This document shows, piece by piece, positions 55,760 to 62,211 of a DNA stretch of 64,000 nucleotides. Made by a program: the position numbers and the translations under genes. The first letter of the stretch is position 1, and each line of letters starts with the position of its first letter. Source of the DNA: a virus; IMG/VR virus record IMGVR_UViG_3300046817_000837, positions 1 through 64,000 of that record. One strand, given 5' to 3'. The notes below the pieces were generated by a model. That model searched no databases. It saw nothing but the letters and a program-made list of their open reading frames with translations, and was not told the origin of the DNA.

Positions 55760-56013
55760 GGGCCTGGCTGCTTCCCTGCCTCAACTGCGATGCGCTTCAT
55801 CGCGGCAAAAAGCTCCTTGGCGGCGCCACCCTGGTCAAGTACCTGCTCGGCGACCTTCTGGTTGAGCTCGGCGGCGGCCTTCCAGTCATCACGCTGCTTG
55901 CGCATGTCGTCCAGCTCGCCCTTGCGGACAACCTGGCCTGAGATGAGAAGGCCAATGAAGACGACGATCGCCCCGCCGTTCTCCAGCAGGGTGATGATGT
56001 CATGCGCTCCCAA
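55756..56013 (-). CDS. Single-TM coiled-coil protein
   Basis: 85 residues; the frame has only a TTG start (56013) preceded by SD gaggtag. GGAIVVFIGLLISGQVVRKG is a transmembrane helix near the N-terminus; the rest is coiled coil (RKQRDDWKAAAELNQKVAEQ). This N-terminal anchor plus coiled coil is common in actinophage holin-neighbour proteins. The 118 nt upstream (56014-56131) hold nothing recognisable. Confidence 0.6.
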   Translation of the reverse strand: MGAHDIITLLENGGAIVVFIGLLISGQVVRKGELDDMRKQRDDWKAAAELNQKVAEQVLDQGGAAKELFAAMKRIAVEAGKQPGP

Positions 56014-56131
56014 CCCACTACCTCATCTGCCCTGACGCGGAATTCGTAGTCCAGGGAGATGCCGGCCGGAAGGCGCTCAGCTCCTTGCACGGGAGTTTAC
56101 GCCGGGAGCCGTGCTTAAACGAGGACCAGCG

Positions 56132-56419
56132 TTACAGGAGGGCAGTCTCCAGGCGCGACGGCCCGCAGGAGGAAGGGCAGTAATGACCCGCCCGGTCGAA
56201 GGTGACGGCGCACCCGGCCGCGATGACGGCCTCCTCGCGGGTGGCGCTCAGGCCGCCGTTGAGCCGCTGGCCGTCCAGGTACAGGTGCCAGTACCAGCCG
56301 GCCTCGCCCATGTCGGTGATCCGGCGCTCATACTCCCCGCGGTGCCGCGCCTCCGTTCCCCGCCGCAGGGCGACAGCCAGCTCTGCGGGCAGGGAAGCGG
56401 CCGTCGCGTCCTCGCTCAC
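56132..56419 (-). CDS. Hypothetical protein
   Basis: 95 residues from GTG 56419 overlapping the XRE stop (GTGA). Reads LPAELAVALRRGTEARHRGE then MGEAGWYWHLYLDGQRLNGG LSATREEAV, ending CPSSCGPS. The mid-part resembles small actinophage beta-hairpin proteins with a W-Y-W motif. Co-transcribed with the XRE regulator. Confidence 0.55.
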   Translation of the reverse strand: MSEDATAASLPAELAVALRRGTEARHRGEYERRITDMGEAGWYWHLYLDGQRLNGGLSATREEAVIAAGCAVTFDRAGHYCPSSCGPSRLETALL

Positions 56420-56838
56420 GCCGGGCCGGCGCACCCGGGCTCGTGGCCGGAGAGCGCCTCGCACCGCGGGCAGGGAACGCGGAACACGGGCTCGCGGAAC
56501 ACGGGGATCACGCTCCCGGGGGGCAGGAGGTCCGCCGGCTCGCAGCCCAGCGCGTCGCACATCTGAGCGAGGGTGGCGGTCTTCGGCCTGCGGTGGCCGT
56601 TCTCGATCTTGGCGATGGCGTCCGGCGTGATGGTGTACTTGCCCTCACTCGGGCACAGTGCCTCGTGGCTGTACGGCCGGCCGCAATGCGAGCACGGGCC
56701 GTTGCTCATCGCCTCAGCCAGCTGCGCCCGGTTCATCAGCCTGCTCTGGCGCATGCGGACAAGGCGGGCGCGGTCAATGTCGATTCCCGCGCCCGGTCGC
56801 TTGATGGCAGTGGTCCCTGCCCTTCCGCTGCTGGTCAT
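56416..56838 (-). CDS. XRE-family regulator with zinc-knuckle insert
   Basis: 140 residues from ATG 56838, with TATCAT (56845-56850) 6 nt upstream, so leaderless. The HTH is split by an insert: RARLVRMRQSRLMNRAQLAE AMSNG, then CSHCGRPYSHEALC, then ITPDAIAKIENGHRRPKTATLAQMCDALGC. It ends with a second Cys group (PCPRCEALSGHEPGCAG). The extra Cys pairs within an XRE domain suggest a metal-dependent or redox-sensitive repressor. Likely autoregulated because its promoter is so compact. Confidence 0.8.
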   Translation of the reverse strand: MTSSGRAGTTAIKRPGAGIDIDRARLVRMRQSRLMNRAQLAEAMSNGPCSHCGRPYSHEALCPSEGKYTITPDAIAKIENGHRRPKTATLAQMCDALGCEPADLLPPGSVIPVFREPVFRVPCPRCEALSGHEPGCAGPA

Positions 56839-56855
56839 CCCGTCATGATACCCCT

Positions 56856-57110
56856 TCAGACTATTTTGAAGATCAGCAGCATCCCGGGTAACAGCGGCGG
56901 CCACCCTGCGGGGCGCAGCAGGTTGTACAGCTCCGTCAGCAGGCGCGGGTCAGTGCGCCAGTTGTGGTTCCCGTTAGAGAAGGCTTCCGGTGACGTGCAC
57001 CGGCAGCAGCTCCCCATGGCGCCCAGGACCTCGCCGAGCGTCTGGGCGATCATGTCCGCCTCAAGCCGGGGGACCTTGATGGTGACCTCGGTCTGCTGGG
57101 TGACGTTCAC
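56856..57110 (-). CDS. Hypothetical protein
   Basis: 84 residues from GTG 57110, overlapping the macro-domain stop (GTGA). Reads VTQQTEVTIKVPRLEADMIA QTLGEVLGAMG, then CCRCTSPEAFSNGNHNWRTD and a hydrophobic end. No known family. Its 3' end lies just upstream of the XRE promoter. Confidence 0.55.
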   Translation of the reverse strand: MNVTQQTEVTIKVPRLEADMIAQTLGEVLGAMGSCCRCTSPEAFSNGNHNWRTDPRLLTELYNLLRPAGWPPLLPGMLLIFKIV

Positions 57111-57622
57111 GGTCGAGGTGCTTCTCCGGCTGGCAGGTCGTAGATGGTGACCGGGACGCCGCGCCGGCACAGGGACCACTCGATGACTGGCCGTACCTGG
57201 TCCCAGCGGCCCCCGCCCAGCCCGCAGCCGATCCGCGGCATGTGCACGGAGGCACCGGTCTTGCGGGCCTCCTCACCGACCGCCCGCAGCGCGCCGCCGA
57301 GCTCGGCGTACCGGACCGGCGGCAGCCCGTCGCCGGCGGGCGAGCTGGCAGTGCCCCGCTGCGCGATCATGTTGGCCACCACCGTCTGGTCATCGACGCG
57401 GACCAGCTGCGTGTACCCGAGCTCGAAGTGCGGCCCCTCCCGCGCCCACAGCCGGTATTCCTCCTCCGGCTCCGGCCACCGCGCGGAGATGGCCATGACG
57501 AACCCGGAGCCCCAGGCGCCGATGTCGTTGCAGACGTGCGCGATGATGCGCTGCCCGTCCGCCTGCGGCATCGTGGCGTCCCCGGTGACGTACAGCAGCG
57601 GTGCCCGCTGGATGGTGATCAT
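57107..57622 (-). CDS. Macro-domain protein (ADP-ribose binding/hydrolysing)
   Basis: 171 residues, the size of a single macro domain. LLYVTGDATMPQADGQRIIA, HVCNDIGAWGSGFVMAISAR (the ND-GxWGxGF loop of ALC1/TARG1-like members), WPEPEEEYRLW, and HMPRIGCGLGGGRWDQVRPV (phosphate loop). Such proteins remove ADP-ribose from proteins or nucleic acid, or act on Appr-1-phosphate. In a phage it could reverse host ADP-ribosylation-based defence or toxins; that role is inference. Overlaps its neighbours, so part of the regulatory operon. Confidence 0.88.
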   Translation of the reverse strand: MITIQRAPLLYVTGDATMPQADGQRIIAHVCNDIGAWGSGFVMAISARWPEPEEEYRLWAREGPHFELGYTQLVRVDDQTVVANMIAQRGTASSPAGDGLPPVRYAELGGALRAVGEEARKTGASVHMPRIGCGLGGGRWDQVRPVIEWSLCRRGVPVTIYDLPAGEAPRP

Positions 57623-57831
57623 TAGCAGCTCCCGAACTTAAAGGACATGAACCCGGCCTCGTCTCCGGATGAGGGGGTGAGGAAACCCAGGGCCTTCAGC
57701 CGCTGCACGTCCTCAGGCGTCACCAGCGCCGGGTCAATGTTCACCCACAGCACGTCGTGCTCGCAGACGGTCGGGCTCTCCGGATTGCCGTACTTGCGGA
57801 AGATGACCAGTGCCGCGATCAGGTCATCCAT
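57622..57831 (-). CDS. Hypothetical small protein
   Basis: 69 residues from ATG 57831 with SD aggaggagag lying inside the upstream gene. Reads MDDLIAALVIFRKYGNPESP TVCEHDVLWVNIDP then VTPEDVQRLKALGFLTP. The H-D-x-L-x-V pattern is a small-protein family common in actinophages and actinomycetes. Its stop touches the macro-domain start. Confidence 0.65.
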   Translation of the reverse strand: MDDLIAALVIFRKYGNPESPTVCEHDVLWVNIDPALVTPEDVQRLKALGFLTPSSGDEAGFMSFKFGSC

Positions 57832-58057
57832 GACTCTCCTCCTGCTCTCGCCTGCGTGCCTGCCTGGCCTCCCGGCCCGAGGGGCAGCCCTGCCATGGCG
57901 CTGCCTCAACCTCGCAGACGGTGCGCCCGGCATCCAGGAGGGACTGCACGGCCATCTCATTCGTTATCCCGTGACCTTTGACCTCACCGGGCAGCGGACT
58001 GACGACGAACCAGGACGGCTCCTCGGGATCACTCCCGTGACTGATCTGCACTTTCAC
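57824..58057 (-). CDS. Hypothetical small protein
   Basis: 77 residues from GTG 58057 with SD agaggaag (GTG 58051 alternative). Reads VKVQISHGSDPEEPSWFVVS PLPGEVKGHG then NEMAVQSLLDAGRTVCEVEA, ending in a highly charged Arg/Glu tail. Overlaps the XRE gene upstream by 29 nt. No family recognised. Confidence 0.5.
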   Translation of the reverse strand: MKVQISHGSDPEEPSWFVVSPLPGEVKGHGITNEMAVQSLLDAGRTVCEVEAAPWQGCPSGREARQARRREQEESHG

Positions 58058-58424
58058 TTGCTTCCTCTCTCGTGTGCGCGGCCACGAAGGTGGCGTAGCG
58101 CAGGACGAGCCCGCGGTCCCTCTCCCCCAGCCTCGCGAAGATCCGGAGGAGCTCTTCCCGGGCATGCTCGGCCACGGCGGCCTCCTCACCGAGCAGGTAG
58201 CCGGCGCTGACCTGGTAGATGCTCGCCAGCCGGCGCAGCTCCAGCCCGGTAACCTTGCGCTTGCCGTTCTCGATGGCGGAGACGACGGACCTGACGTACC
58301 CGAGCCGGGCCGCCACCTCGTCCTGGGACAGCCTCGCGGCGGCCCGGCTACCGCGCAGCCTGGCGGCCAGTGCCCGCTCGTCCTGCCGCTGGCCGGCCGC
58401 GGCGCGCAGCTCGGGCAGGCTCAC
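58029..58424 (-). CDS. XRE-family transcriptional regulator
   Basis: 131 residues from GTG 58424 (GTGA overlap). The HTH is AARLRGSRAAARLSQDEVAA RLGYVRSVVSAIENGKRKVT GLELRRLASIYQV, the standard XRE domain followed by YLLGEE. The C-terminal helix (RIFARLGERDRGLVLRYATF) may mediate dimerisation. The second XRE gene in this operon; together with 56416 it could form the phage switch. Palindromes at 24142 and 49615 are candidate sites. Confidence 0.88.
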   Translation of the reverse strand: MSLPELRAAAGQRQDERALAARLRGSRAAARLSQDEVAARLGYVRSVVSAIENGKRKVTGLELRRLASIYQVSAGYLLGEEAAVAEHAREELLRIFARLGERDRGLVLRYATFVAAHTREEASESADQSRE

Positions 58425-58603
58425 TGGGGGACCTCCGTCCCCAGGCCCTCAGCGCTGAAGCGCAGTACCCGGCCGTCATTCACGACGACGACCATGGACC
58501 CGTCATCCAGCTGGCACATGATCCCGCTGGCCTCCTCCAGGTACATGCCCTTGGTCGTCCACGCGTCACCGGTTGTCTTGTGCAGGCCGAGGTACACCCT
58601 CAC
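58421..58603 (-). CDS. 60-residue hypothetical protein
   Basis: GTG 58603 overlaps the previous stop (GTGA). Reads VRVYLGLHKTTGDAWTTKGM then EEASGIMCQLDDGSMVVVVN and RVLRFSAEGLGTEVPQ: short beta barrel-like pattern. No function recognised. Coupled to both neighbours. Confidence 0.55.
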   Translation of the reverse strand: MRVYLGLHKTTGDAWTTKGMYLEEASGIMCQLDDGSMVVVVNDGRVLRFSAEGLGTEVPQ

Positions 58604-59646
58604 TGGGTGACCTCCCCGGGCGGGACGCACGCGAGCATGCCCTTGAGGGTCGCGAAGACCCGGGCCTCGGGGTACATGAGGCCGAGCAGCTCCATGATGA
58701 CGCCCAGCCAGGCGTCTGCGCGCTGGCGGGATTCCGCTATCTCCCGCTCGCGGTCCCCGGCCCCCTCGGCGGACAGCTCCGGGACCGCGGGCTCATACGG
58801 CGAGAGCTGCTGCCACGAGCCGTAGTACGGTCCCGGGACCGGGTCCGGGGTGGCGGCGACGTCGATGGTGAACGCCGGCACCAGGGCGATGATCCGGCCC
58901 TTCTGCGCGCGGAATCCCTTGGAGCCGATCACCACCCGGCCGGTGCCCTCCATGATGCCGAACACCGGGAGCTTGTCGTGCCAGGTCTGGTCGGCCATCT
59001 TCCAGTAGCCCCAGAAGCCGCAGCCGCACGAGCCCTTGCGCACGGGGTCGTACTCGACCGGCGGCTCGTGATCCTGGAAGTTCTTGCACCGGGCCTCCAC
59101 GATGCCAGGCGGCCAGGCGAACCCGGTGACGCCGGTCAGCAGCGGGGGCTCGCTGCCCGGATGCCACAGGGCCTCGGTGCAGGGCCGCTGGTCGGTGGCC
59201 ATGATGGTGTGCAGCAGGGAGTCGAACGGCAGCTTCCACTGCCTCAGCCCGTGCACGCTGCCGATGGCGAGCTCGTAATCGTCGCTGCCCTTGGCCCTGG
59301 CCCCGTCGAACCCCGTGACGCCGCCGTTCCCCAGCCGGGAGCCCTGCGCGGGGAAGCCGAAGAGGCTCGCGAGCGACGCTGAGGACGCGGTCGTCCCGGA
59401 GAAGGTCCCGCTGGCCTTCCTGATCGTGATGCTCACGCACTCCGTGCACAGGCAGTGCCCCGGCCCCGGGGTCGTGCCGCATGAGCCTGTGCACGTGCAG
59501 GCCGGGTTCTTCCGGCCGGGACAGGCAGCCTGGGTCATGCCCGTCTTTCCCTTTCTCGGCGTGCGCGTCACCCAGTGCAGGGCCGTCCCCCAGACGAGGA
59601 TGAAGACCGCGAACTGGATGATGCGCATGATGGTCGTCACTGTCAC
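58600..59646 (-). CDS. Hypothetical protein with N-terminal TM segment
   Basis: 348 residues from GTG 59646. MRIIQFAVFILVWGTALHWV is a transmembrane helix; the ATG at residue 37 (MTQAACPGRKNPACTC) could be a separate soluble start. A Cys-rich knot follows (CTCTGSCGTT, CLCTEC). Then comes a domain with VHGLRQWKLPF, HEPPVEYDPVRKGSCGCGFW and GRVVIGSKGFRAQKGRIIAL, typical of an uncharacterised actinophage family with an H...C-x-CG-x-W signature. C-terminal helices end the protein. Function unknown. Confidence 0.65.
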   Translation of the reverse strand: MTVTTIMRIIQFAVFILVWGTALHWVTRTPRKGKTGMTQAACPGRKNPACTCTGSCGTTPGPGHCLCTECVSITIRKASGTFSGTTASSASLASLFGFPAQGSRLGNGGVTGFDGARAKGSDDYELAIGSVHGLRQWKLPFDSLLHTIMATDQRPCTEALWHPGSEPPLLTGVTGFAWPPGIVEARCKNFQDHEPPVEYDPVRKGSCGCGFWGYWKMADQTWHDKLPVFGIMEGTGRVVIGSKGFRAQKGRIIALVPAFTIDVAATPDPVPGPYYGSWQQLSPYEPAVPELSAEGAGDREREIAESRQRADAWLGVIMELLGLMYPEARVFATLKGMLACVPPGEVTQ

Positions 59647-59777
59647 GCCGGAACTTCCTCCGGCACCCGCACTGGCTCAATGACAGGCTCTGGCGTGATC
59701 TCAGGTACCGGCTCGGTGGCCGGCATCGGCTCCAGGATGCGCCGCTTCAGTGGCTCGTCAGTCCCGATGTCTCCCAT
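59643..59777 (-). CDS. 44-residue Pro/Glu-rich protein
   Basis: ATG 59777 with a perfect SD aaaggaggaagag. Product starts MGDIGTDEPLKRRILEPMPA, continues with E-P-V repeats and ends VPEEVPA. This small disordered protein type is common in actinophages. Stop overlaps the next GTG. Not called by length-filtered gene finders. Confidence 0.6.
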   Translation of the reverse strand: MGDIGTDEPLKRRILEPMPATEPVPEITPEPVIEPVRVPEEVPA

Positions 59778-59840
59778 GCTCTCTTCCTCCTTTCCTGTCA
59801 TCATGCCGCCCGGGGCGGCTGGCGGAGCAGCAGGACGACG

Positions 59841-60005
59841 TCAGCCATCATTGTGAAAGAGGTACAGCACTGACGTGCACCCCATGCAGATATGGCTGAA
59901 CTCGCCCGGCTTCAGGCTCGCGGCAGGCTCGGACCCGATCGCGCCGTGGCGGCGGTGCCACCACAGCCACAGGCGCTCGCTCAGCCGCCGCCAGCGCTCA
60001 GCCAT
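59841..60005 (-). CDS. 54-residue Trp/Arg-rich CxxC protein
   Basis: ATG 60005 overlaps the previous stop region. MAERWRRLSERLWLWWHRRH, then FSHICMGCTSVLYLFHNDG. SHICMGC resembles SHICSDC in the upstream gene, so the two may be paralogous. The spacing C-x2-C with His nearby suggests zinc. A 15-residue frame (59801-59848) overlaps its end. Confidence 0.5.
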   Translation of the reverse strand: MAERWRRLSERLWLWWHRRHGAIGSEPAASLKPGEFSHICMGCTSVLYLFHNDG

Positions 60006-60153
60006 CGGCTGCCGGGTCCTCCTCGTCCGTCACTGACGTGCGCGAGTGCGGGTCCGGGACGATGCGACCGTGCTTGAGGATGTGCCTGGCCCAGCGGTCG
60101 TGCCGCACCAGCTGGCCGCAGTCGGAGCAGATATGGCTGCGCACCCCTGTCAC
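59998..60153 (-). CDS. 51-residue C2H2-like zinc-finger protein
   Basis: GTG 60153 with SD ggaagggcag. The product has SHICSDCGQLVRHDRWARHI LKHG: two Cys and two His in the spacing of a classical C2H2 finger. Ends acidic (TDEEDPAADG). First gene of the long minus-strand operon running to 55155, so it could be an early regulator. Family assignment is by pattern only. Confidence 0.6.
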   Translation of the reverse strand: MTGVRSHICSDCGQLVRHDRWARHILKHGRIVPDPHSRTSVTDEEDPAADG

Positions 60154-60271
60154 CTGCCCTTCCGTGCCTCGGATGTACTAGTCTCTTAGAGTATCACATT
60201 CGCCGGGAAAGCCGCCTGGCCTGCTAGTAGCATAGACTCCTGGAGACTCTTACACAGTCCGGGAGATGCTG
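60154..60271. promoter_or_regulatory. Divergent promoter region
   Basis: 118 nt between two divergent operons, AT-richer than its surroundings. gtctcttagagtatcac (60181-60197) matches the motif upstream of the RuvC nuclease gene at 13 of 14 bases. TAGACT near 60234 can serve the rightward operon, with SD ccgggag before ATG 60272. ctcttagag is itself an inverted repeat. Probably the control region of the minus-strand regulatory operon and the plus-strand operon. Confidence 0.55.
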
Positions 60272-60457
60272 ATGATCTGTCCCGCGTGCCGGGAGCGCAA
60301 GCACGGTGACTGCCCCGAGCTGGCTCGCCAGAAGGCCCTGAACGGCATTGCCGTCCTGGGGTCACAGTGGTGCGAGTGCCAGCACAAGGGCGCTGACCTC
60401 CAGTCGCCATCCATGCTCCAGCCGGTGTCCTCCAGCGATGATGAGGGCGGGGCGTGA
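60272..60457 (+). CDS. Zinc-ribbon-type small protein
   Basis: 61 residues from ATG 60272 (ATG 60266 is also in frame, but the SD gggag then lies too close). MICPACRERKHGDCPELARQ then SQWCECQHKG: C-x2-C...C and C-x-C-x-H. Common actinophage zinc-binding pattern. GTGA overlap with the next gene. Confidence 0.6.
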   Translation: MICPACRERKHGDCPELARQKALNGIAVLGSQWCECQHKGADLQSPSMLQPVSSSDDEGGA

Positions 60458-60786
60458 GCGGCGAGCCCAGGCCGCGCCTGTCGGTGACGGTCACGCCCGG
60501 CAGCCGCCTGGAGGACCTGATGGCGCGCTACGACATGCTGAAGGCCGAGTACGAGGAGGCCAAGGCGAGGTGGGAGGAGCTGACGGGCGCGATCAAGGCC
60601 GAGGGGACCGCCGCGAGCCCTGGCGTCACGGCGATGACGCTGGCGGGCCCCCCGGGAATGCCGGCGCTCAGCCTCACGTACGTCGAGTCCTGGCGGCTGG
60701 ACAGCAAGCGGCTCAAGGAAGAGGACCCGCGCAAGTACGTGCAGTACGCGAAGAAGAGCGCGCACTGGGAGCTGCGCGCACTATGA
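60454..60786 (+). CDS. Hypothetical coiled-coil protein
   Basis: 110 residues from GTG 60454. The N-terminal coiled coil is LEDLMARYDMLKAEYEEAKA RWEELTGAIK. A beta part follows (VTAMTLAGPPGMPALSLTYV), then LDSKRLKEEDPRKYVQYAKK SAHWELRAL. This order is typical of a widespread phage family near early genes, of unknown function. A 12-residue frame (60783-60821) overlaps its end and carries the next start. Confidence 0.65.
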   Translation: MSGEPRPRLSVTVTPGSRLEDLMARYDMLKAEYEEAKARWEELTGAIKAEGTAASPGVTAMTLAGPPGMPALSLTYVESWRLDSKRLKEEDPRKYVQYAKKSAHWELRAL

Positions 60787-60813
60787 AGGACCTCACCGGT
60801 CAGGGACCCAGTC

Positions 60814-61113
60814 GTGGGTAACCGGGCGAAGGACGACCTGGAGCCGTGCGGGACCCCGGCCGCGTACAAGCGCCATCAGCGGCACGGTGAGGACGTGACC
60901 CTGTGCCCGCCCTGCCGCCAGGCCGAGAGCGTGCGCTGCAAGGGGAACGGCTCCGCGCAGCGACGGCAGGAGCGCATGGGCCCCGTCTGGCGGGAGCGCT
61001 ACGCGGCCGGCCGCGCCGCCGGGCTGTCCAGCCGGGACGCGCACTCGTACTCGCGCAATAGCGCCTGGAGCGACCCTCAGGAGTGGAAGGACAGCCGCGA
61101 TGACGCCCGGTGA
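60814..61113 (+). CDS. Actinobacterial zinc-type small protein
   Basis: 99 residues from GTG 60814. EPCGTPAAYKRHQRHGEDVT LCPPCRQAESVR is a C...H...H...C-x2-C pattern frequent in actinophage and actinomycete small proteins. The remainder is basic and helical (RAAGLSSRDAHSYSRNSAWS). Overlaps the MazG-like gene by 14 nt. Possibly nucleic-acid binding. Confidence 0.65.
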   Translation: MGNRAKDDLEPCGTPAAYKRHQRHGEDVTLCPPCRQAESVRCKGNGSAQRRQERMGPVWRERYAAGRAAGLSSRDAHSYSRNSAWSDPQEWKDSRDDAR

Positions 61114-61435
61114 GCTGGCTGCCGTGAAGGCAGTTGACGAGTGGATCGACGCCGGCGCCTCCGCGGAGTACCAGGCGCAGCCGCTGGCCCTGCAATGGCT
61201 GCGGGTCGGCAAGCTGGCGGAAGAGGAAGGCGAGTCCATCGCGGAGCTGATCTCCGCCACCGGGGGGAATCCCCGCAAGCCGCATGACCCCGCGGCGCTG
61301 GACCGGCTGCTGAAGGAGCTGGCCGACCGGGCGTGGACTGCCATCCTGGCCATTCAGCACTGCACGAAGGACACCGCGCGCACGGACGAGGTGCTGGGCG
61401 AGGTCCTGGCCAAGATCCGGTCCCGGGTGCCGTGA
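61100..61435 (+). CDS. MazG-like nucleotide pyrophosphohydrolase-like protein
   Basis: 111 residues from ATG 61100. WLRVGKLAEEEGESIAELIS ATGGNPRK matches the MazG EExxE region, and LLKELADRAWTAILAIQHCT matches the second helix pair with its E-x2-D. MazG-type enzymes hydrolyse NTPs to NMPs; phage versions alter nucleotide pools or signalling. The first acidic motif is intact (EEEGE). GTGA overlap with the next gene. Confidence 0.75.
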   Translation: MTPGELAAVKAVDEWIDAGASAEYQAQPLALQWLRVGKLAEEEGESIAELISATGGNPRKPHDPAALDRLLKELADRAWTAILAIQHCTKDTARTDEVLGEVLAKIRSRVP

Positions 61436-61677
61436 CGTCGCCGCCGCCGATGCCCCCGAAGTCCAGCGACGCCTACCTGTGGTGGTCGCTGGGGTCCCTT
61501 GACGAGGCCCGGTCCCGGGATGAGTCCCTGTCCCCGCAGGCGAGGGAGCTTCGCGAGGTCCTGGAGGCACTGGCCCGCGGCCGGCACGGAAGGCAGCCCG
61601 TCCTGGCCCGGGACCTCGTTATCACGCTGGCCAACATGTACGCCCCCGATGCCCTGCGGCGCAGGCACCGGTCATGA
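61432..61677 (+). CDS. Hypothetical small protein
   Basis: 81 residues from GTG 61432. Reads SSDAYLWWSLGSLDEARSRD ESLSPQARELREVLEALARG then LARDLVITLANMYAPDALRR. Helical protein with WW pair near the start. No known function; coupled to the MazG-like gene. Confidence 0.55.
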   Translation: MTSPPPMPPKSSDAYLWWSLGSLDEARSRDESLSPQARELREVLEALARGRHGRQPVLARDLVITLANMYAPDALRRRHRS

Positions 61678-61697
61678 CCCTCCTGAAAGGAACGACC

Positions 61698-61988
61698 ATG
61701 CAGGTGATGATGCCTGTCGGCTGGCGCAAGTCCAGTCACAGCAACCCGAACGGAGCGTGCGTGGAAGCCGCCAGCTGGCGTAAGTCCGCCAGGTCCAACA
61801 GCCAGGGAGCGTGCGTGGAGGCGGCAGCCTACCGCAAGAGCACGCACAGCAATTCGAGTGGCCGCGGAGAGGCCGGGGGCTGCCCTGGCATCGTCGGCGT
61901 CCGGGACAGCAAGCCTGGTGCGGCCAGCCTGGTGCTGGAATTCAGCCCCGGTGCCTGGGCCGCGTTCACGACCAGGCTGAAGGGATAA
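61698..61988 (+). CDS. DUF397-family protein with triplicated N-terminal motif
   Basis: 96 residues from ATG 61698 with SD gaaaggaacg (ATG 61674 overlaps the previous stop and is less likely). Three tandem copies of the W/Y-R-K-S motif: WRKSSHSNPNGACVEAA, WRKSARSNSQGACVEAA, YRKSTHSNSSG. The normal C-terminal half follows: VGVRDSKPG, LVLEFSPGAWAAFTTRLKG. DUF397 usually has one copy, so this is an internal duplication. DUF397 proteins partner XRE regulators; the phage carries two of those. Confidence 0.88.
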   Translation: MQVMMPVGWRKSSHSNPNGACVEAASWRKSARSNSQGACVEAAAYRKSTHSNSSGRGEAGGCPGIVGVRDSKPGAASLVLEFSPGAWAAFTTRLKG

Positions 61989-61992
61989 TGCC

Positions 61993-62211
61993 ATGCTGAG
62001 CGTTGCCTGCGATGAGTGCGGCCACCTGATTACCGGCGTAGTTCACGCGCGGGGCACCATGCGCGTCCGGGACGGCGAGCTGCGCCTTGCCTCGGCTACG
62101 ATGCACTACCACTGGCCGTGCCTGCTGGCCTGGGGCACCCGGACAGCGGTCCAGGAGAAGATCACGGTTCCCATGTCCGCTGCCCGCTTACCTGGCAGGA
62201 GCTGCTCATGA
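61993..62211 (+). CDS. Zinc-type small protein
   Basis: 72 residues from ATG 61993, 4 nt after the DUF397 stop. MLSVACDECGHLITGVVHAR then MHYHWPCLLAWGTRTAVQEK: C-x2-C...H-x-H-x2-C gives a plausible zinc site. Common actinophage small-protein shape. Overlaps the exonuclease start by ATGA. Confidence 0.6.
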   Translation: MLSVACDECGHLITGVVHARGTMRVRDGELRLASATMHYHWPCLLAWGTRTAVQEKITVPMSAARLPGRSCS

